Source of the DNA: Erythrobacter rubeus
Lineage (GTDB): Bacteria; Pseudomonadota; Alphaproteobacteria; Sphingomonadales; Sphingomonadaceae
Length of the DNA stretch: 64,000 bases
Direction: 5' to 3'
Assembly: GCF_014705715.1 (NCBI RefSeq)
Contig: NZ_JACXLC010000001.1
Span: 1,470,457-1,534,456 of the forward strand
Below are positions 36,644 through 46,366 of this stretch, piece after piece (positions within the stretch are counted from its first letter, which is position 1; the number at the start of each line of letters is the position of its first letter). The notes beneath the pieces were generated by a model. That model did not search any database. It was not told the origin of the DNA and worked only from the letters and a program-made list of their open reading frames with translations. The position numbers and the translations under genes are program-made.

Positions 36644-36937
36644 TCATTGCGCAATATCTTCGAACATATCCCGCCATCGCGGATTGTAGGCTTCAATAAG
36701 CTTCATTTTCGCCTTGCGATTGCCAGCCTTGATCTGCTTTTCGCGAAGAATGGCACTTTCCATTGTCTCATGCTGCTCGAACCAGACGAGCCGGTTGCAG
36801 CCATATCTCTTGGTGAATCCTTCGACCAAACCTTCACGGTGCTGCCAGACACGACTGGGTAGATCTGAGGTAACGCCAGTGTAGAGTGTCCCATTCCGCC
36901 CGCTAGCCATAATGTAAACCGCAGGCAGCTTTGTCAT
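36644..36937 (-). CDS. Short GIY-YIG-domain nuclease, flanked by palindromic repeats
   Basis: 97 residues: the GIY-YIG core appears as VYIMASGRNGTLYTGVTSDLPSRVWQHREG, with Tyr8, Tyr19 and Arg29 and the YIG written as YTG. Glu60 in HETMESAILREKQIK is the expected metal ligand. Proteins of this size are a UvrC-N-like endonuclease without fused DNA-binding domains. The start is ATG 36937, within the terminal GTCAT of repeat copy B. The stop lies 10 bases from repeat copy A, so the gene fills the space between them. Confidence 0.88.
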   Translation of the reverse strand: MTKLPAVYIMASGRNGTLYTGVTSDLPSRVWQHREGLVEGFTKRYGCNRLVWFEQHETMESAILREKQIKAGNRKAKMKLIEAYNPRWRDMFEDIAQ

Positions 36938-37017
36938 CGCGAGGAGCCGAAGGCGACGCGGCAATCCAGAGCGCGTCGAGAGCCACACTGGATTGCTTCG
37001 CTACGCTCGCAATGACG
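36933..37017. repeat. Imperfect palindromic repeat, copy B
   Basis: 85 bases. The outer arms GTCATCGCGAG and CTCGCAATGAC pair with one mismatch. It has the same orientation and end sequences as copy A. The start codon of the GIY-YIG gene lies in its left arm. Confidence 0.85.
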
Positions 37018-37028
37018 ACTGTCAGCCC

Positions 37029-38561
37029 TCACAACGGAATATTGTCATGCTTCTTCCACGGGTTCTCCAGCTGCTTTGTTCGCAGCTTCCTTAGCCCCAG
37101 CGCCACCCGCTTGCGGGTGTTCCGCGGGTAGATCACCTCGTCGATATAGCCGCGCTGCGCCGCCACGAAGGGGTTTGCGAAGCGGTCTTCGTATTCCTTT
37201 GTTTTCTCAGTGATCTTGTCGGGATCGTCGCGGTCCTGGCGGAAGATGATTTCCACCGCGCCCTTCGCGCCCATCACCGCGATCTCGGCGGTAGGCCACG
37301 CGTAGTTCAAATCCCCGCGCAGGTGTTTCGACGCCATCACGTCATACGCGCCGCCATAGGCCTTGCGCGTGATCACGGTGATCTTGGGCACGGTCGCCTC
37401 GGCATAGGCGAACAGCAGCTTTGCCCCGTGCTTGATGATGCCGCCCAGTTCCTGGCTGGTGCCGGGCAGGAAGCCGGGCACATCCACGAAGGTCACGATC
37501 GGGATCTCGAACGCATCGCAGAACCGCACGAAGCGCGCGGCTTTCTTCGATGAGTTGATATCGAGCACGCCCGCCAGCACCATCGGCTGGTTCGCGACGA
37601 CGCCCACTGTGCGCCCTTCGACCCGGCCAAAGCCGCAGATGATGTTCGCCGCATGGGCGGGCTGAATTTCGAAGAACGTCCCCTCGTCCACCGTCTTCCG
37701 GATCACTTCGTGCATGTCGTATGGCACGTTCGCATTGTCGGGGATCAGCGTGTCGAGGCTCGGCTCTTTGCGATCCCACGGATCGTTGGTGGGAAGTTCG
37801 GGCACTTCCTCGCGGTTCGATAGCGGCAGGTAATTGAAGAACTCGCGCGTCGCGAGCAGCGTCTCGACGTCGTTTTCGAATGCGACGTCGGCAACGCTGG
37901 TCTTGGTCGTGTGCGTCACCGCTCCGCCAAGCTCTTCCTGCGTCACCACTTCGTTGGTGACCGTTTTCACCACATCCGGGCCGGTCACGAACATGTAGGA
38001 GCTGTCTTTCACCATGAAGATGAAGTCGGTCATTGCGGGCGAATATACCGCCCCGCCCGCGCATGGCCCCATGATCAGGCTGATCTGCGGGATGACGCCG
38101 CTCGCCAGCACATTGCGCTGGAACACTTCGGCATAGCCGCCGAGTGACGCCACGCCTTCCTGAATGCGCGCGCCGCCGCTGTCGTTTAGGCCGATGACAG
38201 GCGCGCCGACCTTCATCGCGGTGTCCATCACCTTGCAGATCTTTTCGGCATGGCGTTTTGACAGCGATCCGCCGAATACGGTGAAATCCTGAGAGAAAAC
38301 ATAGACGAGGCGGCCATTGATCGTGCCGCTGCCCGTCACGACACCATCGCCAGGAATCTTTTGATCCTCCATGCCGAAATCGACGCAATCGTGCTCCACA
38401 TAGGTGTCGAGCTCTTCGAAGCTGCCCTTGTCGAGCAAGATGTCGAGCCGCTCGCGCGCGGTCAGCTTACCCTTGGCGTGCTGCGCAGCGATGCGCTTCT
38501 CCCCGCCGCCCAGCTTGGCAGCGGCGCGGCGACGTTCCATTTCGGCGATATTGGCGGACAT
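37029..38561 (-). CDS. pccB: Propionyl-CoA carboxylase beta subunit
   Basis: 510 residues, the carboxyltransferase subunit, with the crotonase-like repeated halves: [66 protein letters not shown] and the C-terminal KKHDNIPL end found in PccB. It transfers carboxyl from biotin on PccA to propionyl-CoA. It ends just before repeat copy B, separated from mce by the GIY-YIG cassette. Confidence 0.94.
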   Translation of the reverse strand: MSANIAEMERRRAAAKLGGGEKRIAAQHAKGKLTARERLDILLDKGSFEELDTYVEHDCVDFGMEDQKIPGDGVVTGSGTINGRLVYVFSQDFTVFGGSLSKRHAEKICKVMDTAMKVGAPVIGLNDSGGARIQEGVASLGGYAEVFQRNVLASGVIPQISLIMGPCAGGAVYSPAMTDFIFMVKDSSYMFVTGPDVVKTVTNEVVTQEELGGAVTHTTKTSVADVAFENDVETLLATREFFNYLPLSNREEVPELPTNDPWDRKEPSLDTLIPDNANVPYDMHEVIRKTVDEGTFFEIQPAHAANIICGFGRVEGRTVGVVANQPMVLAGVLDINSSKKAARFVRFCDAFEIPIVTFVDVPGFLPGTSQELGGIIKHGAKLLFAYAEATVPKITVITRKAYGGAYDVMASKHLRGDLNYAWPTAEIAVMGAKGAVEIIFRQDRDDPDKITEKTKEYEDRFANPFVAAQRGYIDEVIYPRNTRKRVALGLRKLRTKQLENPWKKHDNIPL

Positions 38562-38644
38562 TCGTGACCCCTGTGTGGATTGTCTGAGGGTGCGTTGCCT
38601 CAGCGGCGCCGGAGCGTCAACGTGTCAAAAGAAGGGAATCGGGC

Positions 38645-39778
38645 ATGCGCGACATCGAAACGCTCATCATCGGTGGTGGGATCGCCGGGCTCTCGCTCGC
38701 CGCGCGCGTTGCGCACCGCACCGACACGCTTGTGCTCGAGGCGGAAAGCGCGCCCGGCTATCACGCGTCGGGCCGCAGCGTGGCGATCGCGCATTTCGGA
38801 CTTGGCGAGCGGATTGTGCGAACGCTCACCGCTTTGAGCCTGTCGGAGCTTGCCGCCGTACCCGAAGACGACCGGGCGCGCTCGGCCATTGTCCACCCTG
38901 CCCTGCACATCGGGCGCTCGGATCAGGCGGAGGAACTGGAGGCATTGGAAGAGGTGCACCGCACGTTTGGCTGCGACTATGCGCGGATATCGGGCGAAGA
39001 GGCGCGCGCGCTCTTCCCGGCGCTACGGATCGGGCCGGAGCACTGCCATGAAGCGATCGTCGACCACGGCGCATTGAAGCTCGACGCTGATGCGATGCTG
39101 CAAGGCCATGTGCGCGATCTCCGCGCGGCGGGCGGCGATATCGTCGTGAACGCTAGAGTGACCGCGATTGCGCGGGACGAAGGCCGGTGGGTGGTGGAGA
39201 CGAATGCCGGACCTGCGCGCGCAGCGACCATCGTGAATGCCGCCGGCGCATGGGCCGACGAAATCGCCTCGATGGCTGGTACGCGCGGCATTGGGATCGA
39301 GCCGCGCCGACGCACGGTTATATCCTTCGATACGCCGGACGAGATGAACGTGTCCCAATGGCCTTTCACCAAGACCGTGGGAGCAGGTTTCTACATCCTC
39401 CCGGAAGGCAGCGGACGGCTGCTCGCATCGCCCATGGACGAAGTTAAAAGCACCCCGTGTGATGCCGCGCCCGAAGAAATCGACATCGCCACCATCGCCG
39501 AGCGCGTTCAGGAAGCGACTACACTGCCCGTGGAGCGCATCGCGCACAGCTGGGCAGGCCTCAGAAGCTTCGCGCCCGATGAGCTGCCGGTAATCGGTTT
39601 CGCGCAGGACGTGCCCGGTTTCTTCTGGTTCGCCGGGCAAGGCGGCTATGGCTTTCAGACCTCGCCCGCCCTTGCAGAAATTGGGGCTGCGCTGCTTTTC
39701 GATGGCGTATGGGACGAACGCCTGACTGCCGCAGAGATCCAGCCCGGGCTGTTCCGGCCGGAGCGGTGCCAACGCTGA
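38645..39778 (+). CDS. FAD-dependent oxidoreductase (DAO family)
   Basis: 377 residues with an N-terminal Rossmann motif IIGGGIAGLSLAARVA, ASGRSVAIAHF, a central VNAAGAWADEIASMAG and the C-terminal FAGQGGYGFQTSPALAEI. This is the D-amino-acid oxidase/glycine oxidase fold, close to D-arginine dehydrogenase-like sequences. The substrate is not determined; the active-site region GLRSFAPDELPVIG is typical of amino-acid oxidases. It is divergent from pccB. Confidence 0.88.
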   Translation: MRDIETLIIGGGIAGLSLAARVAHRTDTLVLEAESAPGYHASGRSVAIAHFGLGERIVRTLTALSLSELAAVPEDDRARSAIVHPALHIGRSDQAEELEALEEVHRTFGCDYARISGEEARALFPALRIGPEHCHEAIVDHGALKLDADAMLQGHVRDLRAAGGDIVVNARVTAIARDEGRWVVETNAGPARAATIVNAAGAWADEIASMAGTRGIGIEPRRRTVISFDTPDEMNVSQWPFTKTVGAGFYILPEGSGRLLASPMDEVKSTPCDAAPEEIDIATIAERVQEATTLPVERIAHSWAGLRSFAPDELPVIGFAQDVPGFFWFAGQGGYGFQTSPALAEIGAALLFDGVWDERLTAAEIQPGLFRPERCQR

Positions 39779-39799
39779 CCTGCCCGAAATGCAACGCCC

Positions 39800-40522
39800 C
39801 TAGAACTTCAGCGTGACGCTGCGCGCGATGGCAGGAGACAGGCTTTCGACCATTCGCAGCGCTTTCGTCATGCCGATATTGGCTTCGTCCCGGTCCTTTT
39901 CGATGGCGACCACAATTTGCCGCTCGCATTCTTCCGGCGGCATTTTCTTCATCGGATTGCCGTCATTCATCTGCGTATCGACGACCGGAGGCAGCGCCTC
40001 GATCACGCGGATGTTCGTGTCTTTCAACTGTTCGCGCAGCGCCAGCGAATAGAAGCGCAGCCCCGCTTTCGTCGCGCAATACACGGGCTGGCGGGCGGCA
40101 GGCGCGATGGCAAGGCCCGAAGTGACGTTGACGATGGCCGCTTCCGGGCGAGATATCAGGTTCGCCATGAGGCCGGTGATGAGCCGTATCGGAGCGCTGA
40201 GATTGGCATAGACACCCGCATCGGCTGCATCGGCATCAGGCTGGCCCTTGCGAAAATCATGGTCCACCAATTGTCCGGCATTGTTGAGGAGCACATCGAT
40301 CTCGCGCCCGCCCCACTCGGCGATCAGCGCGTCTACGCCTTCCGCATCCGACAGGTCGGCGGACATCGTCTCGAACCCTTCGGCGGCCATCGCGGCGAGC
40401 CTTTGCGGATCGCGGCCGGTCAGAACGACGCTCGCCCCCTTCGCCATCAGCTGACGTGCGAGGGCGTGCCCGATCCCCGCAGTGCCACCCGTCAATAGGA
40501 TCGTCTTGCCTGAAAGCTCCAT
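39800..40522 (-). CDS. Short-chain dehydrogenase/reductase
   Basis: 240 residues: NAD(P) motif TGGTAGIGHALA, NNAG segment LLNNAGQLVDH, and catalytic Ser in VTSGLA with YCATKAGL (Tyr-x-x-x-Lys). It resembles the DltE-like SDR group. No substrate can be assigned. It overlaps the following oxidoreductase gene as TGATG, so the two are coupled. Confidence 0.88.
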   Translation of the reverse strand: MELSGKTILLTGGTAGIGHALARQLMAKGASVVLTGRDPQRLAAMAAEGFETMSADLSDAEGVDALIAEWGGREIDVLLNNAGQLVDHDFRKGQPDADAADAGVYANLSAPIRLITGLMANLISRPEAAIVNVTSGLAIAPAARQPVYCATKAGLRFYSLALREQLKDTNIRVIEALPPVVDTQMNDGNPMKKMPPEECERQIVVAIEKDRDEANIGMTKALRMVESLSPAIARSVTLKF

Positions 40523-41547
40523 CAGAATTTCACGATGCCATGTTCGACGAGACTGCGCGTGGTCGCCTCGACGCTGTCTTTCGCGGAGATGTACTCGAGC
40601 CCGAGCACCTCGGCCGCATGCTTACCCGACACGTCGCGCGTTCGGCCAAGCTCGCCTTTGATCTGCTGGAGGTCGGCGACGAGCGGCGCGAGCAGCTTAA
40701 CGAAGATGCTCGGCAGCTTGCGGCTCGGAACCTTCCCCGCATAGGCCGGCGTCCGCTCACGAATGATAGCCGCGATGTCTTTCATCCAGAGAAACTTGTC
40801 CGAGACGGCAAAGCGTTCATTACGCACCTTTTCCTCTGGAGCATCGAGCGCGAGCAGGTGCGCCTTCGCGACATCGCGCACATCGACGATGCCGAAACCC
40901 AGATCGGGGATAGCCGGGATTTCGCCCGTTACCAGCCGCTGCACGAGCGCGATGGAGGTTGAAAGGTCGTCGTTCGGCACCGGGCCTAGCACGGCGACAG
41001 GGTTGACCGAACAGAACGACATTTCCGGCGCATGCGCGGCAACCCAGGTGCGAGCATCGCGCTCCGCAACCGTCTTGGATCGGTGATAGGGCGGGACGCT
41101 CGGGTTATCGAGGTCGGTCCAATCCTTCTCATCGAAAACAGTCTGCCCCGGCGGATGACCATAGGCGATCGCGGCGGCAGAACTTGTCAGGACGAAGCGC
41201 TTGATCCCGGCTGCCTGTGCGAAGGTCAGCGCCCGCATCGCGCCGGCGCGTGCAGGCTCGACAATCTCGTCCGCGCTTTTGGGCACCGATATCGGGAATG
41301 GCGAAGCGACATGCGCCACGCCATCGCACCCTGTACAGGCGTCCGCCCACCCTTCGTCATTTTCGAGATCGGCCTGAAACACCTTGAGCCGTTCGCCCGC
41401 ATCGGGCCAGCGTTCGCGCAGGCACGGTTCGCTCTTCGCTTGGTTGCGGACGGTCGTGTGAACCGTCTTTCCCGCAGCGAGAGCCTGATCGATGATCTCC
41501 CCACCAATATAGCCGGTGCCCCCGGTGACAAGAATCGTATTCGTCAT
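40522..41547 (-). CDS. Extended SDR / NAD-dependent epimerase-dehydratase family protein
   Basis: 341 residues with the motif VTGGTGYIGGEI and the catalytic YHRSK; the dihydroflavonol-reductase-like pattern continues with GVAHVASPFPI and NERFAVSDKFLWMKD. Probably reduces an aldehyde or ketone with NADPH. It is upstream of the coupled SDR gene. The true substrate is unknown. Confidence 0.85.
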   Translation of the reverse strand: MTNTILVTGGTGYIGGEIIDQALAAGKTVHTTVRNQAKSEPCLRERWPDAGERLKVFQADLENDEGWADACTGCDGVAHVASPFPISVPKSADEIVEPARAGAMRALTFAQAAGIKRFVLTSSAAAIAYGHPPGQTVFDEKDWTDLDNPSVPPYHRSKTVAERDARTWVAAHAPEMSFCSVNPVAVLGPVPNDDLSTSIALVQRLVTGEIPAIPDLGFGIVDVRDVAKAHLLALDAPEEKVRNERFAVSDKFLWMKDIAAIIRERTPAYAGKVPSRKLPSIFVKLLAPLVADLQQIKGELGRTRDVSGKHAAEVLGLEYISAKDSVEATTRSLVEHGIVKF

Positions 41548-41601
41548 GGCGCTCTCCCCTGGAATGGATCGCAGCCTAGACGAATTTTGCGGCTTTGCAC
41601 C

Positions 41602-42957
41602 CTATCGCAGCAGCACCAGCTCCTCTGCCACCGTCGGATGGATCGCGGTCGTGGCGTCAAAATCGGCCTTGTTCATGCCTGCTTTCACCGCAACCGCTGC
41701 GGCCTGCATGATTTCCGGCGAGTCCGGGCCGATCATGTGAATGCCGAGGATTTTGCCGTTCGCGGCATCGCAAATCATCTTGATGAGGCTGCGTTCATTG
41801 CGGCCCGCCACCACGTTTTTCATCGGGCGGAAGTCGGACTGATAGACCGCGACCTTTCCATACTGATCTTTTGCTTCGCGCTCATTCAACCCGACCGAGG
41901 CGATCGGAGGATGGCTGAAGACGGCGCTTGGGATGCAGGAATGATCCACGGCATACGGTTCCACCCCGCCGAACATGCTGTCGGCAAACGCCTGGCCTTC
42001 GCGGATGGCAACAGGCGTCAGTTGAACCCGGTCGGTCACATCGCCAACGGCGTAGATGTAATCGACGTTCGACTTGCTGAACTTGTCGACCTTGATCTCG
42101 CCCTTGTCGCCCATCTCCACGCCGACCTTATCGAGGCCGAGCCCCTTGGTGTTGGGCACGCGTCCGGTGGCGATCATCACGCAATCGAATTCGCGCTCGT
42201 CGTGATTGGTCATCTTGACCGCGAAAGTGCCGTCGTCGTTCTTGCGCACATATTCGAATTCGGCGTGAAAGCAGAACTCGATCCCTTTGGTCATGGAGAT
42301 TTGCATCAAGCGGTCACGGAGCGAGAAGTCGTAGCTGCGCAGGATCACGTCGGACCGGTTCGCGATCACGACCTTGCTGCCGAATTCATTGAAAATCCCG
42401 GCGAATTCATTGGCGATATAGCCGCCTCCAGCGATCAGCACACGGCGCGGGATCGCGTCGAGATGGAACGCTTCATTCGACGTGATGCAGTGTTCGTTGC
42501 CTTCGAAGTCCGGCATGTGCGGCCAGGCGCCTGTCGCGATGAGGATGTATTTCGCGGTCACCACTTTCCCGCTCGCAAGCGTGATCTCGTGGTCTCCGGT
42601 GATCTCCGCGCGCTCGTGGAACAGGGTCACGTCGTGCTTGTCGAGCGTGTCGGTGTAGATGTCCTCGATGCGGTCTACGTCCCGCAGCACATGGTCGCGC
42701 AGCTTGACCCAGTCGAAGCTCTTGCCTTCGATCGTCCAACCGAATTCCTGGCAGTCCTCCAAATCCTCGGCGAAATGCGCGCCGTAGACGAGCATCTTCT
42801 TGGGCACGCATCCGCGGATGACGCAGGTCCCGCCAACCCGGTGCTCTTCGGCCGCAGCGACGCGGGCGCCGTGCGCCGCAGCCACGCGGCTGGCGCGGGT
42901 GCCGCCCGATCCGATACCGATTGTGAACAGATCGAAATCGTATTCGGTGTCTGCCAT
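41602..42957 (-). CDS. gor: Glutathione-disulfide reductase
   Basis: 451 residues. FAD domain GIGSGGTRASRVAAAHG, redox-active disulfide Cys45 and Cys50 in GGTCVIRGCVPKK, NADPH domain GGGYIANEFAGIFNEFG, and C-terminal catalytic His-Glu in HPTVAEEL. Regenerates reduced glutathione, supporting thiol redox balance. It starts at ATG 42957. Confidence 0.94.
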   Translation of the reverse strand: MADTEYDFDLFTIGIGSGGTRASRVAAAHGARVAAAEEHRVGGTCVIRGCVPKKMLVYGAHFAEDLEDCQEFGWTIEGKSFDWVKLRDHVLRDVDRIEDIYTDTLDKHDVTLFHERAEITGDHEITLASGKVVTAKYILIATGAWPHMPDFEGNEHCITSNEAFHLDAIPRRVLIAGGGYIANEFAGIFNEFGSKVVIANRSDVILRSYDFSLRDRLMQISMTKGIEFCFHAEFEYVRKNDDGTFAVKMTNHDEREFDCVMIATGRVPNTKGLGLDKVGVEMGDKGEIKVDKFSKSNVDYIYAVGDVTDRVQLTPVAIREGQAFADSMFGGVEPYAVDHSCIPSAVFSHPPIASVGLNEREAKDQYGKVAVYQSDFRPMKNVVAGRNERSLIKMICDAANGKILGIHMIGPDSPEIMQAAAVAVKAGMNKADFDATTAIHPTVAEELVLLR

Positions 42958-43072
42958 GCCTGATGCTCCTGAATGATTGCCTGCGCCCTATGGCGCGGCT
43001 GACGGCAATTGCCAACCGCGCGCGGGGTCTGCAGCCGGTTCGGGGATCAGGACTGAAGCGTTACAGCGTGTT

Positions 43073-44503
43073 TCAGCCTTCCGCCGCGCGCGGTCCGCCG
43101 CCACCTCTGCGGCGACCTCCACCGCCACCGCGCCGGCGATTACCGCCAGGACGGCCGCCGCCGCCTGCATTCTTTGGCCTGCCCTGGCGATTGGGATGCT
43201 TGCGCTTGGGCTTGCCACCAGAACCGCCTTCACCGCGCGGGGGACCATCACCGCGCGGCTTGCCGCCGCCTGCCGGGCGCGGCCTGATCTTCTTTTTCGA
43301 AACGCGGGTCTGGCCCTTGGGCGGGGGCTTGGTCGGACCGACGCCTTCCACCACCGCACGGAAATTCTCTGGCAGGTCGAGGCGCTCCAGCTCGGCATCG
43401 GTGTTGCGCTGAATGTCTTTCAGATAAGCGCGCTCGTCCTCTGCGCAGAACGCAATCGCGATCCCGTCACGGCCCGCCCGCGCCGTCCGCCCGATACGGT
43501 GGACATATTGTTCAGGCACATTGGGAAGCTCGTAATTGATGACGTGGCTGACGCCGGGAATGTCGATCCCGCGCGCAGCGACATCGGTCGCGATCAGGAT
43601 CGCAACCTTGCCCCGGCGAAACTCATCGAGCGCGCGCTGACGCTGCGGCTGCGACTTGTTGCCGTGGATCGCATTCGATTCGATGCCTTTCTGGCGGAGC
43701 TTCTTTACCACGCGATCGGCGCCGTGTTTCGTGCGGGTAAAGATCAGGATGCGCTCCATCTCTCCCGGCACCTCATGCCGGCCCGACAAGATCAGCTCGA
43801 GCAGCGCCTGCTTCTCGTCCTGCTGAACCATGAACAGATATTGCTCGATCCGCTCCGCCGTGGTCGCCGCCGGGGTGACGCTGATGGTCACGGGATTGTT
43901 GCAATATCCGCTCACCAGCTCCTTGATCTGCTTGGGCATGGTCGCGCTGAAGAACAGCGTCTGGCGCTCCTTCGGCACCAGCTGGTTGATCCGCTGAAGC
44001 GCGTGGATGAAGCCGAGGTCGAGCATCTGGTCGGCCTCGTCGAGCACGAGCAATTCGACGCCCGAAAGGTTGAACGCCTTTTGATCGATCAGGTCAAGCA
44101 AGCGCCCCGGCGTCGCGATCAGGATATCGGTTCCGCGGTGCAGCTTGTTCCGGTCCTTGTTGACGCTGGTGCCGCCGACGATGACCTGCACCTTCAGCCC
44201 GGCAAGCGCGCCGTAATCCTTGGCACTGGCGGCAATCTGCGTCGCCAGTTCGCGCGTCGGCGCGAGCACAAGCATGCGGCAGCTCTTGAACGGGATGCGG
44301 TTGTCGCTTTCGCGCAGCCGGTCGATGCTGGGCAGCATGAAGGCTGCGGTCTTGCCGGTGCCGGTCTGCGCAATGCCAAGCAGGTCGCGCCCTTCGAGCA
44401 CGGGGGGGATGGCCTGCTCCTGGATCGGCGTCGGCGTGTCGTAGCCCTTCATGTCGAGGGCCTGGAGGACGGGCTGAGACAGCCCGAGTGTTTCGAATGT
44501 CAT
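43073..44503 (-). CDS. rhlE: DEAD-box ATP-dependent RNA helicase, RhlE-like
   Basis: 476 residues from ATG 44503: Q motif PTPIQEQAIPPVLEG, Walker A AQTGTGKTAAF, DEAD motif VLDEADQMLDLGF, SATMPKQI, and the HRIGRTARAGRDG motif VI. The C-terminal tail is rich in Gly, Arg, Pro and Lys, as in RhlE and related RNA helicases that bind RNA through a basic tail. The frame runs 16 codons upstream, but ATG 44503 gives the standard N terminus MTFETLGLS. Confidence 0.93.
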   Translation of the reverse strand: MTFETLGLSQPVLQALDMKGYDTPTPIQEQAIPPVLEGRDLLGIAQTGTGKTAAFMLPSIDRLRESDNRIPFKSCRMLVLAPTRELATQIAASAKDYGALAGLKVQVIVGGTSVNKDRNKLHRGTDILIATPGRLLDLIDQKAFNLSGVELLVLDEADQMLDLGFIHALQRINQLVPKERQTLFFSATMPKQIKELVSGYCNNPVTISVTPAATTAERIEQYLFMVQQDEKQALLELILSGRHEVPGEMERILIFTRTKHGADRVVKKLRQKGIESNAIHGNKSQPQRQRALDEFRRGKVAILIATDVAARGIDIPGVSHVINYELPNVPEQYVHRIGRTARAGRDGIAIAFCAEDERAYLKDIQRNTDAELERLDLPENFRAVVEGVGPTKPPPKGQTRVSKKKIRPRPAGGGKPRGDGPPRGEGGSGGKPKRKHPNRQGRPKNAGGGGRPGGNRRRGGGGGRRRGGGGPRAAEG

Positions 44504-44780
44504 TGAGTTTTTACTCGCAATATATGCGGTGCGCACGGCCATTGGCGTCATGCGAAGCGCGGGGTTTGAAAACCGCCCGCGTGAAATGGGAAGCTGGGAA
44601 ATTATGAGCGAAACGCTGCCGGGGCGGGTTGGAAAAGAGCCGCCGCTTCACGCTGGCAGGTGCGTTTCGGTTGGCGGGCATTTGGATGCTGCAGTGCGGA
44701 ATGTCAATGCGACAAGGTGTCCAATGAAAATTTGGTCTTCTCAAACTTGTCTAAGGACACGAGGACTTAAGCTCGATTGC

Positions 44781-46316
44781 TCACCCCAACCCCGCCGCTT
44801 CCATCAGCGCTTGCGTGCTCGCGTCGAACTCGCCTTCGCCGGTGTCCAGTTGCTTCGCGATCGCCTTGCCCAGTTCGACGCCGAACTGGTCGAAGGGGTT
44901 GATGCCCATCAGTACGGCGTTGGCGAAGGTTCGGTGCTCGTGAAAGGCGATGAGCGCGCCGAGCATTGCGGGATCGAGATCGTCGATCAGGAACATCGCC
45001 GAGGGGCGGTCTCCCTCGTATGACCGAGCCGGATCGTCCGAAGCCTGACCCGCCATCAGCGCCGCGCCCTGCGCGAGGCAGTTCATCAGCAGCGCCTTGT
45101 GGTGCGCCGGGTCCAGTTCGTCGCCGGGGGCGATGCTGGCGATAAAGTCGACCGGGATCAGGTGCGTCCCCTGGTGGAGCAGTTGGAACACGGCGTGCTG
45201 CGCATCGGTGCCCACCCCGCCCCAAGTGACCGGCGCGGTCGGTCCGCCAACCGGCTTTCCGTCCGCCGTGACGCTTTTCCCATTCGATTCCATCTCCAGC
45301 TGCTGCAGATAGTCCGGAAACAGCGCGAGCCGCTCATCATAGGCGAACACCGCTCGGGTCTGACAACCGCGCACGCGCGTGTAATACTGATCGGCGAATG
45401 CGGCGAGCAGCGGGGCGTTGGCCCGGCCCTCGCTTTCGCGGAAATGCGTGTCGATCGCGTGCGCCCCCGCCAGCATCGCCTGAAAATCGTCCATGCCGGT
45501 TGCCAGCGCCACCGGAAAACCGATGCTCGACCACAGCGAATATCGTCCGCCCACGCTCTCCGGAAATGGCAGGATGCGCGTCTCATCGACGCCCCATTCC
45601 ACCGCGCGCTCCGGGTTCGCGGTCAGCGCAACCACCCGCCCGCTCGGATCGCTCACATCGTTATCGGCCAGCCATTTGAGCGCACTCGCCGCGTTCGTCA
45701 TGGTCTCTGTCGTGGTGAAAGTCTTGGAGGCGACGGCGATCAGCGTCGTTTCCGGATCGCAGGCGTCAAAGGCCTGCTCCAGCGCCAGCCCGTCTATATT
45801 GGAAACGACATGCACATCGACGAGCTTCAGATCGCGGGTCAGCGCATCGACAGCCAGGTCAGGCCCCAGCGCGGAGCCGCCGATGCCGATATGGATGAGG
45901 TGCTTGATTTCGCCCAGCGCGCCTTGATGGATCGCTTCGACCAGCATTCCCATCCGCGCGAGCAATGCCTCGGCCTCTTCGACCTGCGCTTCCGTGCCGC
46001 TGCCGCGCATGGCGCCATGGGTTGCCGCGCGCCCCTCAGTCGGGTTGACGATCCCGCCATCGAACAGGGCCTCGCGCGCCTCCGCAAAGCCCGAGGCCTC
46101 GGCCAGTTCTTCGAACGTATCGAGCAGATCGTCATCGAGATGCGTCTTCGACCAATCGACCAGCATGCCGTTGGTGCCGTGATCGGGAATGTCGAATTCA
46201 ATCCGCTGGCTGAGCTTGCCCACCCGGTCCGCATGGGCATCGAACAACTGCGTCAGAGTGCGCCGCTCCGCGCTTTCAAGCTTCGACCATATTGCGGCAA
46301 TTCTATCGGACGTCAT
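44781..46316 (-). CDS. pgi: Glucose-6-phosphate isomerase
   Basis: 511 residues. Sugar isomerase signatures: HIGIGGSALGPDLAVDAL, SKTFTTTETMTNA, GGRYSLWSSIGFPVAL (with catalytic Glu nearby), and DQFGVELGKAIAKQL. Interconverts glucose-6-phosphate and fructose-6-phosphate. It is divergent from lepB with 50 bases between start codons. The stretch 44504-44780 between it and rhlE holds no gene that I can support. Confidence 0.96.
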   Translation of the reverse strand: MTSDRIAAIWSKLESAERRTLTQLFDAHADRVGKLSQRIEFDIPDHGTNGMLVDWSKTHLDDDLLDTFEELAEASGFAEAREALFDGGIVNPTEGRAATHGAMRGSGTEAQVEEAEALLARMGMLVEAIHQGALGEIKHLIHIGIGGSALGPDLAVDALTRDLKLVDVHVVSNIDGLALEQAFDACDPETTLIAVASKTFTTTETMTNAASALKWLADNDVSDPSGRVVALTANPERAVEWGVDETRILPFPESVGGRYSLWSSIGFPVALATGMDDFQAMLAGAHAIDTHFRESEGRANAPLLAAFADQYYTRVRGCQTRAVFAYDERLALFPDYLQQLEMESNGKSVTADGKPVGGPTAPVTWGGVGTDAQHAVFQLLHQGTHLIPVDFIASIAPGDELDPAHHKALLMNCLAQGAALMAGQASDDPARSYEGDRPSAMFLIDDLDPAMLGALIAFHEHRTFANAVLMGINPFDQFGVELGKAIAKQLDTGEGEFDASTQALMEAAGLG

Positions 46317-46366
46317 TGGCCAAACCCCTTTGCGCGTTCACTCAGGTGCGAGTAAGGGGGCGAGCG

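Noticed and set aside
41032..42963. 643-codon open frame opposite gor and the upstream oxidoreductase
   Set aside because: Shadow frame with biased composition; gor has complete catalytic motifs.
42977..44506. 509-codon open frame opposite rhlE
   Set aside because: Shadow of the helicase gene; DEAD-box motifs are all on the minus strand.
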